A stretch of 64,000 bases of DNA from contig CAKZUQ010000028.1 of the NCBI GenBank assembly GCA_937923325.1, positions 47,737 to 111,736 of the forward strand. Direction: 5' to 3'. Below are positions 14,112 to 23,455 of this stretch, piece by piece. The notes beneath the pieces were generated by a model. It made no database searches. It was given only the letters and a program-made list of their open reading frames with translations, and was not told where the DNA came from. The position numbers were made by a program, and so were the translations under genes. Each line of letters starts with the position of its first letter. Within the stretch, counting starts at the first letter, position 1. Origin of the DNA: an uncultured Bacteriovoracaceae bacterium (GTDB lineage: Bacteria > Bdellovibrionota > Bacteriovoracia > Bacteriovoracales > Bacteriovoracaceae).

Positions 14112-16415
14112 TTACTCCATATAATCTTCTAATCGCTTAGAAGCTTTATTATAGTACTCACTATTTATTGGTGATATTTGCTGTACTTGCTGAAACTTCT
14201 CTTGAGCTTCATCAAACAAACTCAAAGATTCTGATATCAAGGCTTCTCTATATAACTTTCGAGATCGACTGGTTAGCGTTTGTAAAATAGCATCTCTTTC
14301 ATTTAAAGCTTCTTCATTGGAAGGGTCAAATTTTAAAATATCTCCATAGGTTTCAAAGGCTCTTTTTAAGTCTTGTCCCTCTTTAAATGATCTAGCCTTA
14401 CCTAGTAGCGGGTTAACCTGAGAACTAAGCTTTCTTTGAGAAGTTTTCAACATCTTAGTAGCATCAGTCACTAAGTCTTCATCCATTCCTGGTAGTTTTA
14501 AAAATTTTTCTAACCTATCAATTGCATTAAACCAAGAACCTTTTAAATATAAAGTCTTGGCTGGGGCCAAAGCGTCTACCATTCTTTTTCTTTCAGCTTT
14601 TTTACTTGCAGCTGCTAGTCTTTTCTCTTCTTCAGCTTTTTTATAAGCATCAATCTCTAACTTAAGCTGAGGAACATCATAATTTTCGGGGTCAATTTCC
14701 ATAATTTGCCCAAATATACTCTCAGCAACTTGAACTTCTCTATTCTTTACTGCTTCTTTTGCTTTTGTAACAAGTTTTTCAACTTTTAACTGCCTGGCCT
14801 TTCTCTCTTTTTCAGCTTCTTCTTCTTTTTTCAAGCTAACTAATTCTTCATGTCCCTGTTGAACAAGCTTTAATAAAGTTGCAGTATCTTTATAATTTGG
14901 ATCAATTCCTCGGATGATCTCAAGGTATTCTTTGGCTTCATAATATTCAGCTGCTTCATACTTCGCTAAAGCAAGAGCATAGTTTTGTTCTAATTTTTCA
15001 ATTGTTTCTGGTGAAAATTCTTTTTTCTCAGTAACTTTTACTGCTTTTGGGTTTACCTTGACTTGTTTTCCTTTAGCCTTTGCATTTGTTTTTGTCTTTT
15101 TTGGTTCTTCATCTAACAGCACAAACAAAACTAAGACTATAACACCAACAAGCATCCATCTTTGCTTTGGATTCTTCCACATTCTTTTAAGAGCACTTTT
15201 CTCTTCAACTTCGGTTAATCCAAATTCGCCATCTTCGTTTTCTAAATCATCAAAGTCAACTTCCTCTTCAACAACTTCTTCGACTTCAATCATTTGGTTT
15301 TTTTCAACTGGCATTAATATATCTTGCTCTTGCTCTATAAGATCAGAACTAATATAAACTTCAAATGTCGTTGAACCAATAACAAATTCGTCTCCATTTT
15401 TTAGTTCAGATTTATTAATCCTCTCTCCATTCATGATCGTACCATTAGAGGAATTCAAATCTTCAATAGTACAGTTTATGAGAGATTTTTTGATTACAGC
15501 ATGGCTTCCAGATACTTCACTGTCATCTAAGAGGATTTGACACTTTTCAGGATCTCTTCCTATAAATATTTCTGAGTCTTCAATCTTATATCGATCAAAC
15601 GGAGCATTTTCACCTGTAATTTTTAAAGAAAAATTGGCGAATGATTGAAAAACTTGGGTGCTTTCTCCAGTATTATCATCACCAAATCCACCATCATCTC
15701 CAAAGCCGTCATCACCAAAACCACCGTCGTCGCCAAAGCCACTATCGCCAAAGCCTTCTTCATCAGTTCCAGAATCAAAAGAATCATCGCTTGCAAATTC
15801 ATTCTCTTCATTTGAATCATCTGCAAAATTGCTATCTTCCTGATCACTTGAATCCTCTGACATATAATCATTTTCCATTGGAGAATCATCAAGTGTTGAG
15901 TTTTCGTCCTCTGTATCAAGATTTTCTACTTGATCTTCCTCTAATATAGTTGTTTCTTCTTCAATAGGCTCGGACAATATCTCTGTAGATTCTTCAACAA
16001 TATCATCTATAGAAGGTGTATCAAATACCACAGTCCCATCATGATCTTCTTCAGTAACTGGCATATCTTCATCAGTTGGAGCTCCACTAACGCTAGAGAC
16101 TTCATCCAATTCAGGGATATCCGTCACTTGAATTAAAAAGCTAGTCATTGCAATTCTATCTGATAACTTAAGATTAACTTCTTGAACTTCATTTCCATTT
16201 ACACTTAGTGAGCCAAATGAAGAGATTTTTTTAATAATTGGCAGGCCATTATTCAAAGTAATAATTGCATGATGCCTAGAAACTTGCTGATCATCTAAAA
16301 CAATATGGCAATCATCAGCTCGACCAAAATATATGTCACCACCATTAAAGAGATCCTCTTTAGGGATATTAACATCAAATATTTTTTGCCCAAACTGGGA
16401 GACTTCAAGTTTCAT
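14112..16415 (-). CDS. Membrane protein with two FHA domains and TPR-like C terminus
   Basis: 767 residues. FHA 1 at about 1-95 (FGRADDCHIVL, VSRHHAII), an acidic linker, tandem GFGDD-type repeats at about 220-250, then FHA 2 at about 265-355 (IGRDPEKCQILL, SGSHAVI, SSNGTIMNGE). One membrane helix follows at about 435-450 (RWMLVGVIVLVLFVLL). The C-terminal 300 residues are helical, with TPR-like repeats and Lys/Glu coiled-coil stretches (EQNYALALAKYEAAEYYEAK, EALISESLSLFDEAQEKF). FHA 1 lacks the canonical SNG turn (SFGSLSVNG), so its phosphopeptide binding may be altered. The FHA domains should face the cytoplasm and the TPRs the periplasm. It is in the operon between another FHA/TPR gene and the phosphatase. 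Confidence 0.88.
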   Translation of the reverse strand: MKLEVSQFGQKIFDVNIPKEDLFNGGDIYFGRADDCHIVLDDQQVSRHHAIITLNNGLPIIKKISSFGSLSVNGNEVQEVNLKLSDRIAMTSFLIQVTDIPELDEVSSVSGAPTDEDMPVTEEDHDGTVVFDTPSIDDIVEESTEILSEPIEEETTILEEDQVENLDTEDENSTLDDSPMENDYMSEDSSDQEDSNFADDSNEENEFASDDSFDSGTDEEGFGDSGFGDDGGFGDDGFGDDGGFGDDNTGESTQVFQSFANFSLKITGENAPFDRYKIEDSEIFIGRDPEKCQILLDDSEVSGSHAVIKKSLINCTIEDLNSSNGTIMNGERINKSELKNGDEFVIGSTTFEVYISSDLIEQEQDILMPVEKNQMIEVEEVVEEEVDFDDLENEDGEFGLTEVEEKSALKRMWKNPKQRWMLVGVIVLVLFVLLDEEPKKTKTNAKAKGKQVKVNPKAVKVTEKKEFSPETIEKLEQNYALALAKYEAAEYYEAKEYLEIIRGIDPNYKDTATLLKLVQQGHEELVSLKKEEEAEKERKARQLKVEKLVTKAKEAVKNREVQVAESIFGQIMEIDPENYDVPQLKLEIDAYKKAEEEKRLAAASKKAERKRMVDALAPAKTLYLKGSWFNAIDRLEKFLKLPGMDEDLVTDATKMLKTSQRKLSSQVNPLLGKARSFKEGQDLKRAFETYGDILKFDPSNEEALNERDAILQTLTSRSRKLYREALISESLSLFDEAQEKFQQVQQISPINSEYYNKASKRLEDYME

Positions 16416-16417
16416 AT

Positions 16418-17398
16418 TTATTTAATCTCTTTTAAACACTCGATATCACCTTCTTCCATACCAAGTTTTTCTTCAATTTTTCTATTCATTTCTTGAGCAT
16501 TTAAAAATCGCTCATCTTCAGGATACTTGTAGAGTAATCTTAAAATCGCACAATATGACACAGAGGCATTTAAAAATTTCAATGCTTCTTCATCACGTTT
16601 GGCTTTAAGCTCATATCCTTTAATTGTTTTATCTAATGCTTCTTTTGTTTTTCTGAGATAGAATTGAGCCTGTGGATCACTAGGGCTCCACGATAAGGCA
16701 TGTTCGAATTCACTCATTGCTCTGAAAAAGTTCCCTTCTCTAAATTCCCTAAGTCCTTTTTGAAAATAGATATTCATTTTAGCTTGAATTTTTTTATCTT
16801 TTTTCCTTACTCCTTGAATCGACTCACTTAAAGAGCCTGGTAATTCTTGTATATTGTATTTTGAACTCTTTTTTACTTTCGTTAACTCTTTCTCTTCTGC
16901 TGTCATAAAAATAATTCCTATTGCGACAACAAGAACAAGAATTAGAACAGGTGAAAGCTTACTACTTTTTTCGTACTCATCACTGTGTTCATCTTCATAA
17001 TCATCAACATCTGTATCCTTTTTTACGATTTCTTTTTTTTCTTTGGACTTTACCTCTATCCTGTTGAACTTATAGACTGTTTTACCGATGATAATTTTAT
17101 CACCTTCATTTAAAACGTGTTGCTTAACTTTCAAGTCATTAACGATGACACCATTTTGAGATCCAAGATCTGTTAATACAAAATCTTTTCCTACTTTTAT
17201 AATTTCACAATGCTCTCTAGATGACTTTATATCTAGAATTCTTATATCGACCTTATCTGATCGACCTAAAACAACTCGTTTTCCTAATAAGAAATAGGCG
17301 ATTCCCTTATCTTTTCCTGTTAAACAGACAAGACGAAAGTATACACCTGCTTCCTTAGGAGCTTCAAAATGTTTGAATCTTTTAACAGCAACACTCAT
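16418..17398 (-). CDS. Membrane protein with FHA domain and TPR-like C terminus
   Basis: 326 residues. FHA domain about 18-110 with VVLGRSDKVDIRIL, KSSREHCEII and GSQNGVIVND, all key FHA positions (GR, S-x-H, NG) being present or nearly so. An acidic linker leads to one membrane helix at about 148-166 (LSPVLILVLVVAIGIIF). A helical, TPR-like domain follows (FREGNFFRAMSEFEHALSWS). The architecture is a shorter version of the next gene downstream. The start ATG overlaps the stop of the upstream gene (TAATG), so translation is coupled. Likely role: reading phosphothreonine in the cytoplasm and passing it to a periplasmic scaffold. Confidence 0.88.
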   Translation of the reverse strand: MSVAVKRFKHFEAPKEAGVYFRLVCLTGKDKGIAYFLLGKRVVLGRSDKVDIRILDIKSSREHCEIIKVGKDFVLTDLGSQNGVIVNDLKVKQHVLNEGDKIIIGKTVYKFNRIEVKSKEKKEIVKKDTDVDDYEDEHSDEYEKSSKLSPVLILVLVVAIGIIFMTAEEKELTKVKKSSKYNIQELPGSLSESIQGVRKKDKKIQAKMNIYFQKGLREFREGNFFRAMSEFEHALSWSPSDPQAQFYLRKTKEALDKTIKGYELKAKRDEEALKFLNASVSYCAILRLLYKYPEDERFLNAQEMNRKIEEKLGMEEGDIECLKEIK

Positions 17399-18960
17399 TA
17401 TTCATCCAACACAAAAGTTATATAAAAGGCTTTTGCAAAATTATCTTTCCCCATTAAAGCCGTAACATTGAGCATGTAATTTTTACCAGTTAGCTCATAA
17501 ACTTCACTTTGATTAGTTCCATCGTTATTTGCAGACTGATCACATAAGTCTATTACGGTAGCAGCAAAACCTTGATCCCTTGCCGAGTCTAGTAAACTGG
17601 TCCCCTGAGCAGTACTTTCTCTTAATCCTGTTAGATCTTCTCCTTCAGGATTTATATGCTCTATCAATTTTTCAGAATTTAAAACCATTGCTGAACCATG
17701 AGAGCCCTGTAAGAACTCATTCAATCTTCTAACATATGGTCCATCTTCCTCTAGCTCAGCAAATTCACCAGAGTCCTCACTTTGTAGTTCTCGTATCCGC
17801 TGTAAGATTGAATTCATTGTATTACGCAAGGGATGAATTTCCTCAAAAGCTTGATCACTTTCAAGCTCTTTTCGCTTTCCCCTTAGCACTTCTTCAATCT
17901 GAGTCCTCATCTCTTCTATTGGCCTAACTGTTAAATAATAAATCATACCAAAAAAGATTATTGCCACTAAAGAGGTCACAATTAAAGACTCTAGATAAGC
18001 TGTTGAGTTATTTGCTGCTGAAACGACCAAAGATTCAGGTCTAAATCGAATTGCAATAATACCAACCGTATCCTGTTGTCCTGTTTGAACATTGTGAGCT
18101 GTAATCGCTCTTGCAATTCCTAGTTCTTCTCCCCCTAGCTTTTTCTTATAAGTTCTCGAGAGGTTTTCTGAATTTGTAAAGTATTCCTTAGCCATTAATG
18201 ACAATTCATCATTAATATATGAATTTAGCTTATCCATTGGTCGAACAATTCTTCCTTCTAAATCAAAGAGTTCATAGGATACGACCCCTTCTGCATCATT
18301 ATCCAAGAAGGTTGTAGTTATTCGATCTAAATTTCCTCTTTTTAATGCTATTGCGTTGGCCCTAGATACTTCTTTGGCATACTGAGAGCCTCTACTTGCA
18401 ATCTCTTTCACTAAAAGGTTCTTACTTCCAATTAAAACTGGGCCTATAGTTAATCCGACATTTATGCATACAAAAGCAAATAGAAGGATTCCAATCAAAA
18501 CTTTCCATTCATACTGTTCGTTGAAACTATAAAGAACAGACATAACTTTATGTTTAAATATAAATTTTAACTTACCAGGTAAATCTTTTGGCATAGATTC
18601 AACAGAGGAATATGCATCTTCGTCTTCTTCACTTGCTTTTGCTATCTGTTTCTTTACTATAACTTTTTTTTCTTTAACGTAGACTACTTGAAAAATGACA
18701 TTTGGTATTGCTATTTTATCGCCACTTTTTATAGTTGCTTTTTTTACTAGTTTTCCATTAACGAAAGTTCCATTAGATGAACCAAGGTCTTCAACAAAAC
18801 AAGAATCACCATTAACGGTAATTTGCATATGTTTTTTTGAAACTCCATTTACACCTAGAGCATGATCACAATCATGAGATCTTCCTAAAGAATTTTCACC
18901 TTCTTCCAAGATAAATTCTTTACCTCTTAATTTTCCACCTACAGCAACAAGTTTAAACAC
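17398..18960 (-). CDS. FHA-domain membrane sensor with HAMP-like region
   Basis: 520 residues. FHA domain 1-95 is textbook: SLGRSHDCDHAL, VSKKHMQI, SSNGTFVNG. TM1 at about 152-180, a periplasmic sensor of about 150 residues (LFDLEGRIVRPMDKLNSYIN), TM2 at about 328-350, then a HAMP-like helix (RPIEEMRTQIEEVLRGKRKE) and a cytoplasmic C-terminal domain of about 130 residues, perhaps PAS-like (FLQGSHGSAMVLNSEKLIEH followed by an INPEG segment). There is no kinase or cyclase domain. It looks like a sensor that couples an outside signal to FHA-mediated assembly. It overlaps the upstream DUF192 gene by 8 bases and the next FHA gene by one. Confidence 0.85.
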   Translation of the reverse strand: MFKLVAVGGKLRGKEFILEEGENSLGRSHDCDHALGVNGVSKKHMQITVNGDSCFVEDLGSSNGTFVNGKLVKKATIKSGDKIAIPNVIFQVVYVKEKKVIVKKQIAKASEEDEDAYSSVESMPKDLPGKLKFIFKHKVMSVLYSFNEQYEWKVLIGILLFAFVCINVGLTIGPVLIGSKNLLVKEIASRGSQYAKEVSRANAIALKRGNLDRITTTFLDNDAEGVVSYELFDLEGRIVRPMDKLNSYINDELSLMAKEYFTNSENLSRTYKKKLGGEELGIARAITAHNVQTGQQDTVGIIAIRFRPESLVVSAANNSTAYLESLIVTSLVAIIFFGMIYYLTVRPIEEMRTQIEEVLRGKRKELESDQAFEEIHPLRNTMNSILQRIRELQSEDSGEFAELEEDGPYVRRLNEFLQGSHGSAMVLNSEKLIEHINPEGEDLTGLRESTAQGTSLLDSARDQGFAATVIDLCDQSANNDGTNQSEVYELTGKNYMLNVTALMGKDNFAKAFYITFVLDE

Positions 18961-19297
18961 CTAAAACCTCCAACTCATCACCTTCTTTAACTTCAATTGG
19001 TATAATTCCCTCAGGGAGTTCTAATACTTTTGTTGCTTTAAAATATATCCAACTAAATCTCCAAGGTTTGAAGGAGCGAATTATTTTTACTATTTTAAAA
19101 TCATTATTCATAAAGATCACATCAATAGGAAAACGAACAAAACAATTATGAATTGAGTTCGCAGGATCAAGTATAATTCCATCTCCAATCATTTCTTTAG
19201 CAAACATTAAACCTTTCATCCTAGAAAACATTGTATTTGCATGTCTTATATCTTTACCAAAGCTATACCTTGTTTCTTTGTGTATTACTTCCATCAT
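18953..19297 (-). CDS. DUF192 family protein
   Basis: 114 residues. The pattern HANTMFSRMKGLMFAKEM, then NSIHNCFVRFPIDVIFMNN, then KATKVLELPEGI is the DUF192 signature (a small beta-rich domain of unknown biochemical role, often exported and often near type II or Tad secretion genes). This copy has no signal peptide. A strong SD (AGGGGG) precedes the two adjacent ATGs; the first overlaps the tadC stop (ATGA). Operon member, function unknown. Confidence 0.88.
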   Translation of the reverse strand: MMEVIHKETRYSFGKDIRHANTMFSRMKGLMFAKEMIGDGIILDPANSIHNCFVRFPIDVIFMNNDFKIVKIIRSFKPWRFSWIYFKATKVLELPEGIIPIEVKEGDELEVLGV

Positions 19298-20703
19298 TGC
19301 CCCCCTACAAATTGAAGAACAATCGGTGCCGCAATAATAATAAATACAGCAGGCATTATAAACATCATCATTGGAAATAAGATTTTTGTTGCTGCAGTTG
19401 CTCCGGCTTTTTCGGCCTCAGAGGATCGCTTTTGTCTTAACTCTCCTGCAAGAGTTTTTAGAATTGGACCAATCGAAGCCCCCACGGCATCCGCAGCAAT
19501 TAAAGTTGCACAGAATGATGAAATCGGAAGACAATCCGCTCTCCACGACAATTGTCTCAAACCTTCAGCCCTACTTGAGCCTACCTTTGTTTCTTTAATA
19601 AGTATTTCAAACTCATCTACTAATGGAGATGGTGGTGCTTTCTCAATCACTTTTTGCATTGCTGCCATAAAGTCTAAACCCGCCTCTACAGATAGAGCTA
19701 GCATATCAACAATAAATGGCATATTTTTAATTAGTAATTTTTTTCTTTCATCAATTTTTCCTTTTAGCCATATATCTGGGTAAAAGAATCCCACAATAGA
19801 AATCACAGGGATAATTGGCATAGGCCATGTTTCTTCAAGAAACTGTCTAACAGCTATAAACAGAATGGGAAACCCAATAATTAAAAAAAGTTTAAATGCT
19901 AAAAAGTCTTCTGGAGTTAGATGTTTAGTCATTCCACTAGAAGCTAATTTCCTTCTATACTTATCTCTTAGTTTCTTTTTATTTTTCATCCCTTGAACAA
20001 TGGGACTAAAATATCTTCGAAAAAATGGTCTTGAATACTTTAATACAGCATCATTTGGTACGTCTTTACCAGAGTCTTCTTGCTCAGCATCCTCTAAAGT
20101 TTCTTGAGCCTTAAATTTATCTTCTTCTTTAAATATTGCAAAGGCGATTAGAAAAACAGATAAACCTGCTAAAAAATAACCTGTATACATCAACAGTTCA
20201 CTTCCTGAAAGTAAACTTCCTTCTAAGGTATTTTTATAAAAAACAACTTTTGCATTATCTGCTCTAAATATACATTTACCCTGCTCTTTAGCGAGACTAA
20301 AATCATTTCCTGTTAATTCATCAAAACCTGCTCTATCAAAGTTCCAAGAATCAAACTCTTTTTTAATAGAAAATGTTCCTGATGGACTGTGAACTCTTTT
20401 ACCAATATATGTTGTAGCTTCAAGATAAACACTACATTCCTTACTAGTAAGAACAGAATTTTTTACAGTGAACTTTCCATAGTTTCCATCTTCTGTTTGA
20501 TAAAAATATGTGTTGCCTGCTAAGTCTTCAGGCTTGCTTGTGACAACAAAAAGATTTTTAGGCTTCATCTTTGTTGAGTATGTTCGAATACACGTTGAAT
20601 CTATTTTATCAAACTTATCTGAACACTTCGCAAATACTAAGTTAGGAACTAGTAGTAAAGTTGTAATTATAAATATAAAAAATCTCAGTTGATTTTTTAT
20701 CAT
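19294..20703 (-). CDS. tadC: TadC-like type II secretion F-domain protein with extra N-terminal exported domain
   Basis: About 469 residues from the ATG at 20703, chosen because GGAG stands 8 bases upstream and because a clean signal peptide then starts the protein (MIKNQLRFFIFIITTLLLVP); an ATG six codons earlier is less likely. Residues about 25-165 form an unusual periplasmic domain with several Cys. Then come a TM segment (about 172-192), a charged cytoplasmic part, and the T2SF domain (MPFIVDMLALSVEAGLDFMA, VGASIGPILKTLAGELRQKR) with the last TM helix at about 445-465. TadC is an inner-membrane platform subunit of Tad/Flp pilus systems. The other tad genes (ATPase, TadB, secretin) are not in the window; FHA genes follow in the operon. 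Confidence 0.85.
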   Translation of the reverse strand: MIKNQLRFFIFIITTLLLVPNLVFAKCSDKFDKIDSTCIRTYSTKMKPKNLFVVTSKPEDLAGNTYFYQTEDGNYGKFTVKNSVLTSKECSVYLEATTYIGKRVHSPSGTFSIKKEFDSWNFDRAGFDELTGNDFSLAKEQGKCIFRADNAKVVFYKNTLEGSLLSGSELLMYTGYFLAGLSVFLIAFAIFKEEDKFKAQETLEDAEQEDSGKDVPNDAVLKYSRPFFRRYFSPIVQGMKNKKKLRDKYRRKLASSGMTKHLTPEDFLAFKLFLIIGFPILFIAVRQFLEETWPMPIIPVISIVGFFYPDIWLKGKIDERKKLLIKNMPFIVDMLALSVEAGLDFMAAMQKVIEKAPPSPLVDEFEILIKETKVGSSRAEGLRQLSWRADCLPISSFCATLIAADAVGASIGPILKTLAGELRQKRSSEAEKAGATAATKILFPMMMFIMPAVFIIIAAPIVLQFVGGQ

Positions 20704-20784
20704 CGCTGACTCTCCACGCATTGATACATACTATATAATATCAAACATTTGCGTGTGTTTCGAAAGTCTGTCAGAAGAGGAAAA

Positions 20785-21852
20785 TTATTCTACTATTCCT
20801 AATTGCTCAAGTATTGATTGGCTTTTTTGTTTAGTAATTGTTTTTTCAATAGATGGTATATAAATTGGATTATATTCAGAAAAATATGTTCTTTTACACT
20901 CTTTAACTCGTTGAGTTTTTTCATCAATTATATCTTTTTTTATTTCTTGTACTCTCAAAGCTTCTTTCACGGCATAAAAAGCTTTTTTAGTTGCTTCTAA
21001 CGATCTGTACAGAATAATATCAGCTCCCGCGTTGAGCGCCATTACAGCTGCTTTTTCGCAGGTATAATTATCTTCAATCGCTTTCATCTCCATGTCATCA
21101 GTTATGATTAATTTTTTATACTTCAAATAATCCCTTAAAAAATTATAAGCTGGTTTACTTAAAGTACATGGTAGTTCTGTATCAATTGCATCAACTACCA
21201 AGTGAGCCATCATTATAAATTCTACCCTAGCTTTTGAGGCTTTAATAAAAGGAGCAAGCTCAACTTCTTTTAGCTCTTCCATTGATTTTTTCACAAAAGG
21301 GAGATCAAAATGTGAATCCTTAAGAGTATTTCCATGACCAGGAAAATGCTTAGCACATGCTAAAACTTTACCCGTATGAAGACCTCTAATAGCAGCACTA
21401 ACATGCTTTTCAACTTCGTCTACTTTTGTTCCGAAAGCTCTATCTCCAATGACTTTATTATTTGGATTAGTCCATACATCACAAACAGGAGAATAATTTA
21501 GATTAACACCACAAACACTTAACTCTTCTGCCATTTGTTTATGAACTTCAAATGTTAGTTTAGGTGAGTCTAATTTTCCTACATCATACATTGCTGGAAA
21601 CTGAGTAAAGTGATTTTTAAATCTTTTTACTCTACCACCCTCTTGATCAACAGAAACAAAAAGAGGATATTCATCCCTTAATGTTTGAATTTCATTAACA
21701 AGTTCAGCAAGTTGAGCTGGATCCTTATAGTTCTTTGCAAAAAGAATTACTCCACCGATATTATTTGTTTCGATAAATTCTTTTTCATCTTCAGTTAAAG
21801 AGTATCCAGAAATTCCTGTTATAAACAATTGACCTAATTCACTTTTATTCAC
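20785..21852 (-). CDS. nagZ: Beta-N-acetylhexosaminidase, glycoside hydrolase family 3 (NagZ)
   Basis: 355 residues, a single GH3 domain as in NagZ. SVDQEGGRVKRF, KHFPGHGNTLKDSHFDLP (the loop with the catalytic His) and LIITDDMEMKAI (the nucleophile Asp) are all present. There is no signal peptide, so it is cytoplasmic. It removes GlcNAc from anhydromuropeptides during peptidoglycan recycling. The C-terminal extension of about 40 residues is Lys-rich. It sits 10 bp after a lipoprotein gene and ends before an 80-bp gap that contains the tadC promoter region. Confidence 0.93.
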   Translation of the reverse strand: MNKSELGQLFITGISGYSLTEDEKEFIETNNIGGVILFAKNYKDPAQLAELVNEIQTLRDEYPLFVSVDQEGGRVKRFKNHFTQFPAMYDVGKLDSPKLTFEVHKQMAEELSVCGVNLNYSPVCDVWTNPNNKVIGDRAFGTKVDEVEKHVSAAIRGLHTGKVLACAKHFPGHGNTLKDSHFDLPFVKKSMEELKEVELAPFIKASKARVEFIMMAHLVVDAIDTELPCTLSKPAYNFLRDYLKYKKLIITDDMEMKAIEDNYTCEKAAVMALNAGADIILYRSLEATKKAFYAVKEALRVQEIKKDIIDEKTQRVKECKRTYFSEYNPIYIPSIEKTITKQKSQSILEQLGIVE

Positions 21853-21862
21853 GCTAACTCCA

Positions 21863-22618
21863 CTAATCGTTTTTCTCTACTGTTATCCCTTGAGATACCC
21901 ATACCATTTTCTGAAAGGTAAGGTTCTTATCATAATGATAAAATATTATTTGCCCTTCTAACTCAATGGAAAATCGAAATGTTTTACCATATTCTCCATC
22001 AAACTTTACACTCGCAGGACTGTATAGTTTTCCTGAAAGTTTTTGATACTGTTCATTATAGTACGGAAAACTGTCCCATACTACGATAAAACCACTTATA
22101 AATTTTGCCTTCTTTGAGTTGTTAATAATTCTTTTCAAACACTCTGGTAGTTGGCTAAACCAACAGAATTTGGTCCCCTTTAGAGGATTGGACTCTGATT
22201 TTCCTTTCCATTTTTCTTCAGGAGAATCAAGGTAGATATCAAACTTTTTTTTACTCATATTAAGTTTCAATTGTGAAAAAAACTTTTCTTTTTCAAACCA
22301 AATAGAAAACTGAGAAACAATTGGTCTAATGGCCAATTCTTTACTTGTACCAACCGTTCCATATTGATTAATTGTTACCGATTTTTCAAGAGCATTATTC
22401 ATGTCATCTGGTGAGTAAAGTGTTTGTCTTACTTTGACTTTCGACTTAGAGCTTAAGACTTCTCGTTTTAAAATATACTCTCCAGAAGGGTCCTTAAATA
22501 TGAAGTGATCAACCTTCTTTGAATTCTTAAGATCACTACCACCTTCTCTTGTTAAAGGAGATAACGAACAAGAAAAAAATAAAATAAAATTTAGACATAA
22601 AAAACCTAGTTTAATCAC
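21863..22618 (-). CDS. Putative lipoprotein of unknown function
   Basis: 251 residues. A lipoprotein signal peptide ends at LFFSC (Cys17), followed by a Ser-rich stretch. The mature part is mostly beta-strand-like (KVRQTLYSPDD, GQIIFYHYDKNLTFQKM) with a Cys pair near the middle (GTKFCWFSQLPECLKR). No family recognised. The start overlaps the stop of the PilZ gene upstream by one base and nagZ follows, so it belongs to an mreB-PilZ-lipoprotein-nagZ run of cell-envelope genes. Confidence 0.7.
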   Translation of the reverse strand: MIKLGFLCLNFILFFSCSLSPLTREGGSDLKNSKKVDHFIFKDPSGEYILKREVLSSKSKVKVRQTLYSPDDMNNALEKSVTINQYGTVGTSKELAIRPIVSQFSIWFEKEKFFSQLKLNMSKKKFDIYLDSPEEKWKGKSESNPLKGTKFCWFSQLPECLKRIINNSKKAKFISGFIVVWDSFPYYNEQYQKLSGKLYSPASVKFDGEYGKTFRFSIELEGQIIFYHYDKNLTFQKMVWVSQGITVEKND

Positions 22619-23427
22619 TAGATAAAATCCTCGAATTCAGACTCAAAGTCTCTCATAGCATTATTTATTAAATTGCCAAGTTTTAGATCTATATTGGTAT
22701 CAATATCAATAAACTTAACACCTACCTTATACGCTCTTCCAGAGCGCTGAATAAGTGGAACAATATAACGAATTTCTATTTTTGGAATTTCTAACTCTTC
22801 TTTAAAAAAAACAAACGCTGGTTCAATGAACTGTTGCTTCTCGATAAACTCTTTTTCGATTTCACCAATTTGGAATGCCAAACCAGTGACAGAAACATCT
22901 AGAACCCGGAACTTAACAAAACCATCTTTTAAGTTCGACTCTTCATCACCAACAATATCTAAAAAGTTTTTAAAAAGTCCAGTTTGACTAACCTTTGTTT
23001 TAAAATCAACCACGTTACTAGCTTCTTCCTCCGATTCCTCAACAGGTATTTGTATGTAGGCATCATGATGAGGGTAAGTCAGTAACCTGAAGTTTTCTCT
23101 TCTTTCACTTTTATATAAATCATCTAGGCAAGATAAGTGGTATCTATTTTTTTGTAATTCCTTCAAGTCACCTTTACCAAAAAAATTAACACCATTTATG
23201 CTAAATGAGTAAAGTACACCTTTATTCGAATTATCCGATTTGACTGTTGAATTAAGTATTAAATAAAAGTCTTCTCTATGAAATTCACTCGCTGTAAACT
23301 TTTCACGAATAGTACTACCTTTTTCCCAGACAGTAACTTCTAGTGAGTTACTACCAACCTGTCCAAGCTTACTTTGCTTTTCTTTATCATTCTGTTTAGT
23401 AAAGTAGGTTTGCTTATCCTGAGTCAT
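22618..23427 (-). CDS. PilZ-domain protein, possible c-di-GMP receptor
   Basis: 269 residues. The pattern KSERRENFRLLTYPHH followed about 85 residues later by LDVSVTGLAFQIGE matches the PilZ c-di-GMP motifs (RxxxR, then D/NxSxxG), preceded by a YcgR-N-like beta domain. The spacing between the two motifs is longer than usual because of an acidic insert (ESEEEASNVV). It probably senses c-di-GMP in the cytoplasm; Bdellovibrio-type bacteria use this messenger to control lifestyle and motility. It lies 28 bp downstream of mreB. Confidence 0.8.
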   Translation of the reverse strand: MTQDKQTYFTKQNDKEKQSKLGQVGSNSLEVTVWEKGSTIREKFTASEFHREDFYLILNSTVKSDNSNKGVLYSFSINGVNFFGKGDLKELQKNRYHLSCLDDLYKSERRENFRLLTYPHHDAYIQIPVEESEEEASNVVDFKTKVSQTGLFKNFLDIVGDEESNLKDGFVKFRVLDVSVTGLAFQIGEIEKEFIEKQQFIEPAFVFFKEELEIPKIEIRYIVPLIQRSGRAYKVGVKFIDIDTNIDLKLGNLINNAMRDFESEFEDFI

Positions 23428-23455
23428 AGATCCTTAATTCAAAATTCATTCGAGT

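Noticed and set aside
15641..15949. Long frames on both strands across the GFGDD tract
   Set aside because: Repetitive codons in the FHA gene keep several frames open; only the FHA frame has domains.
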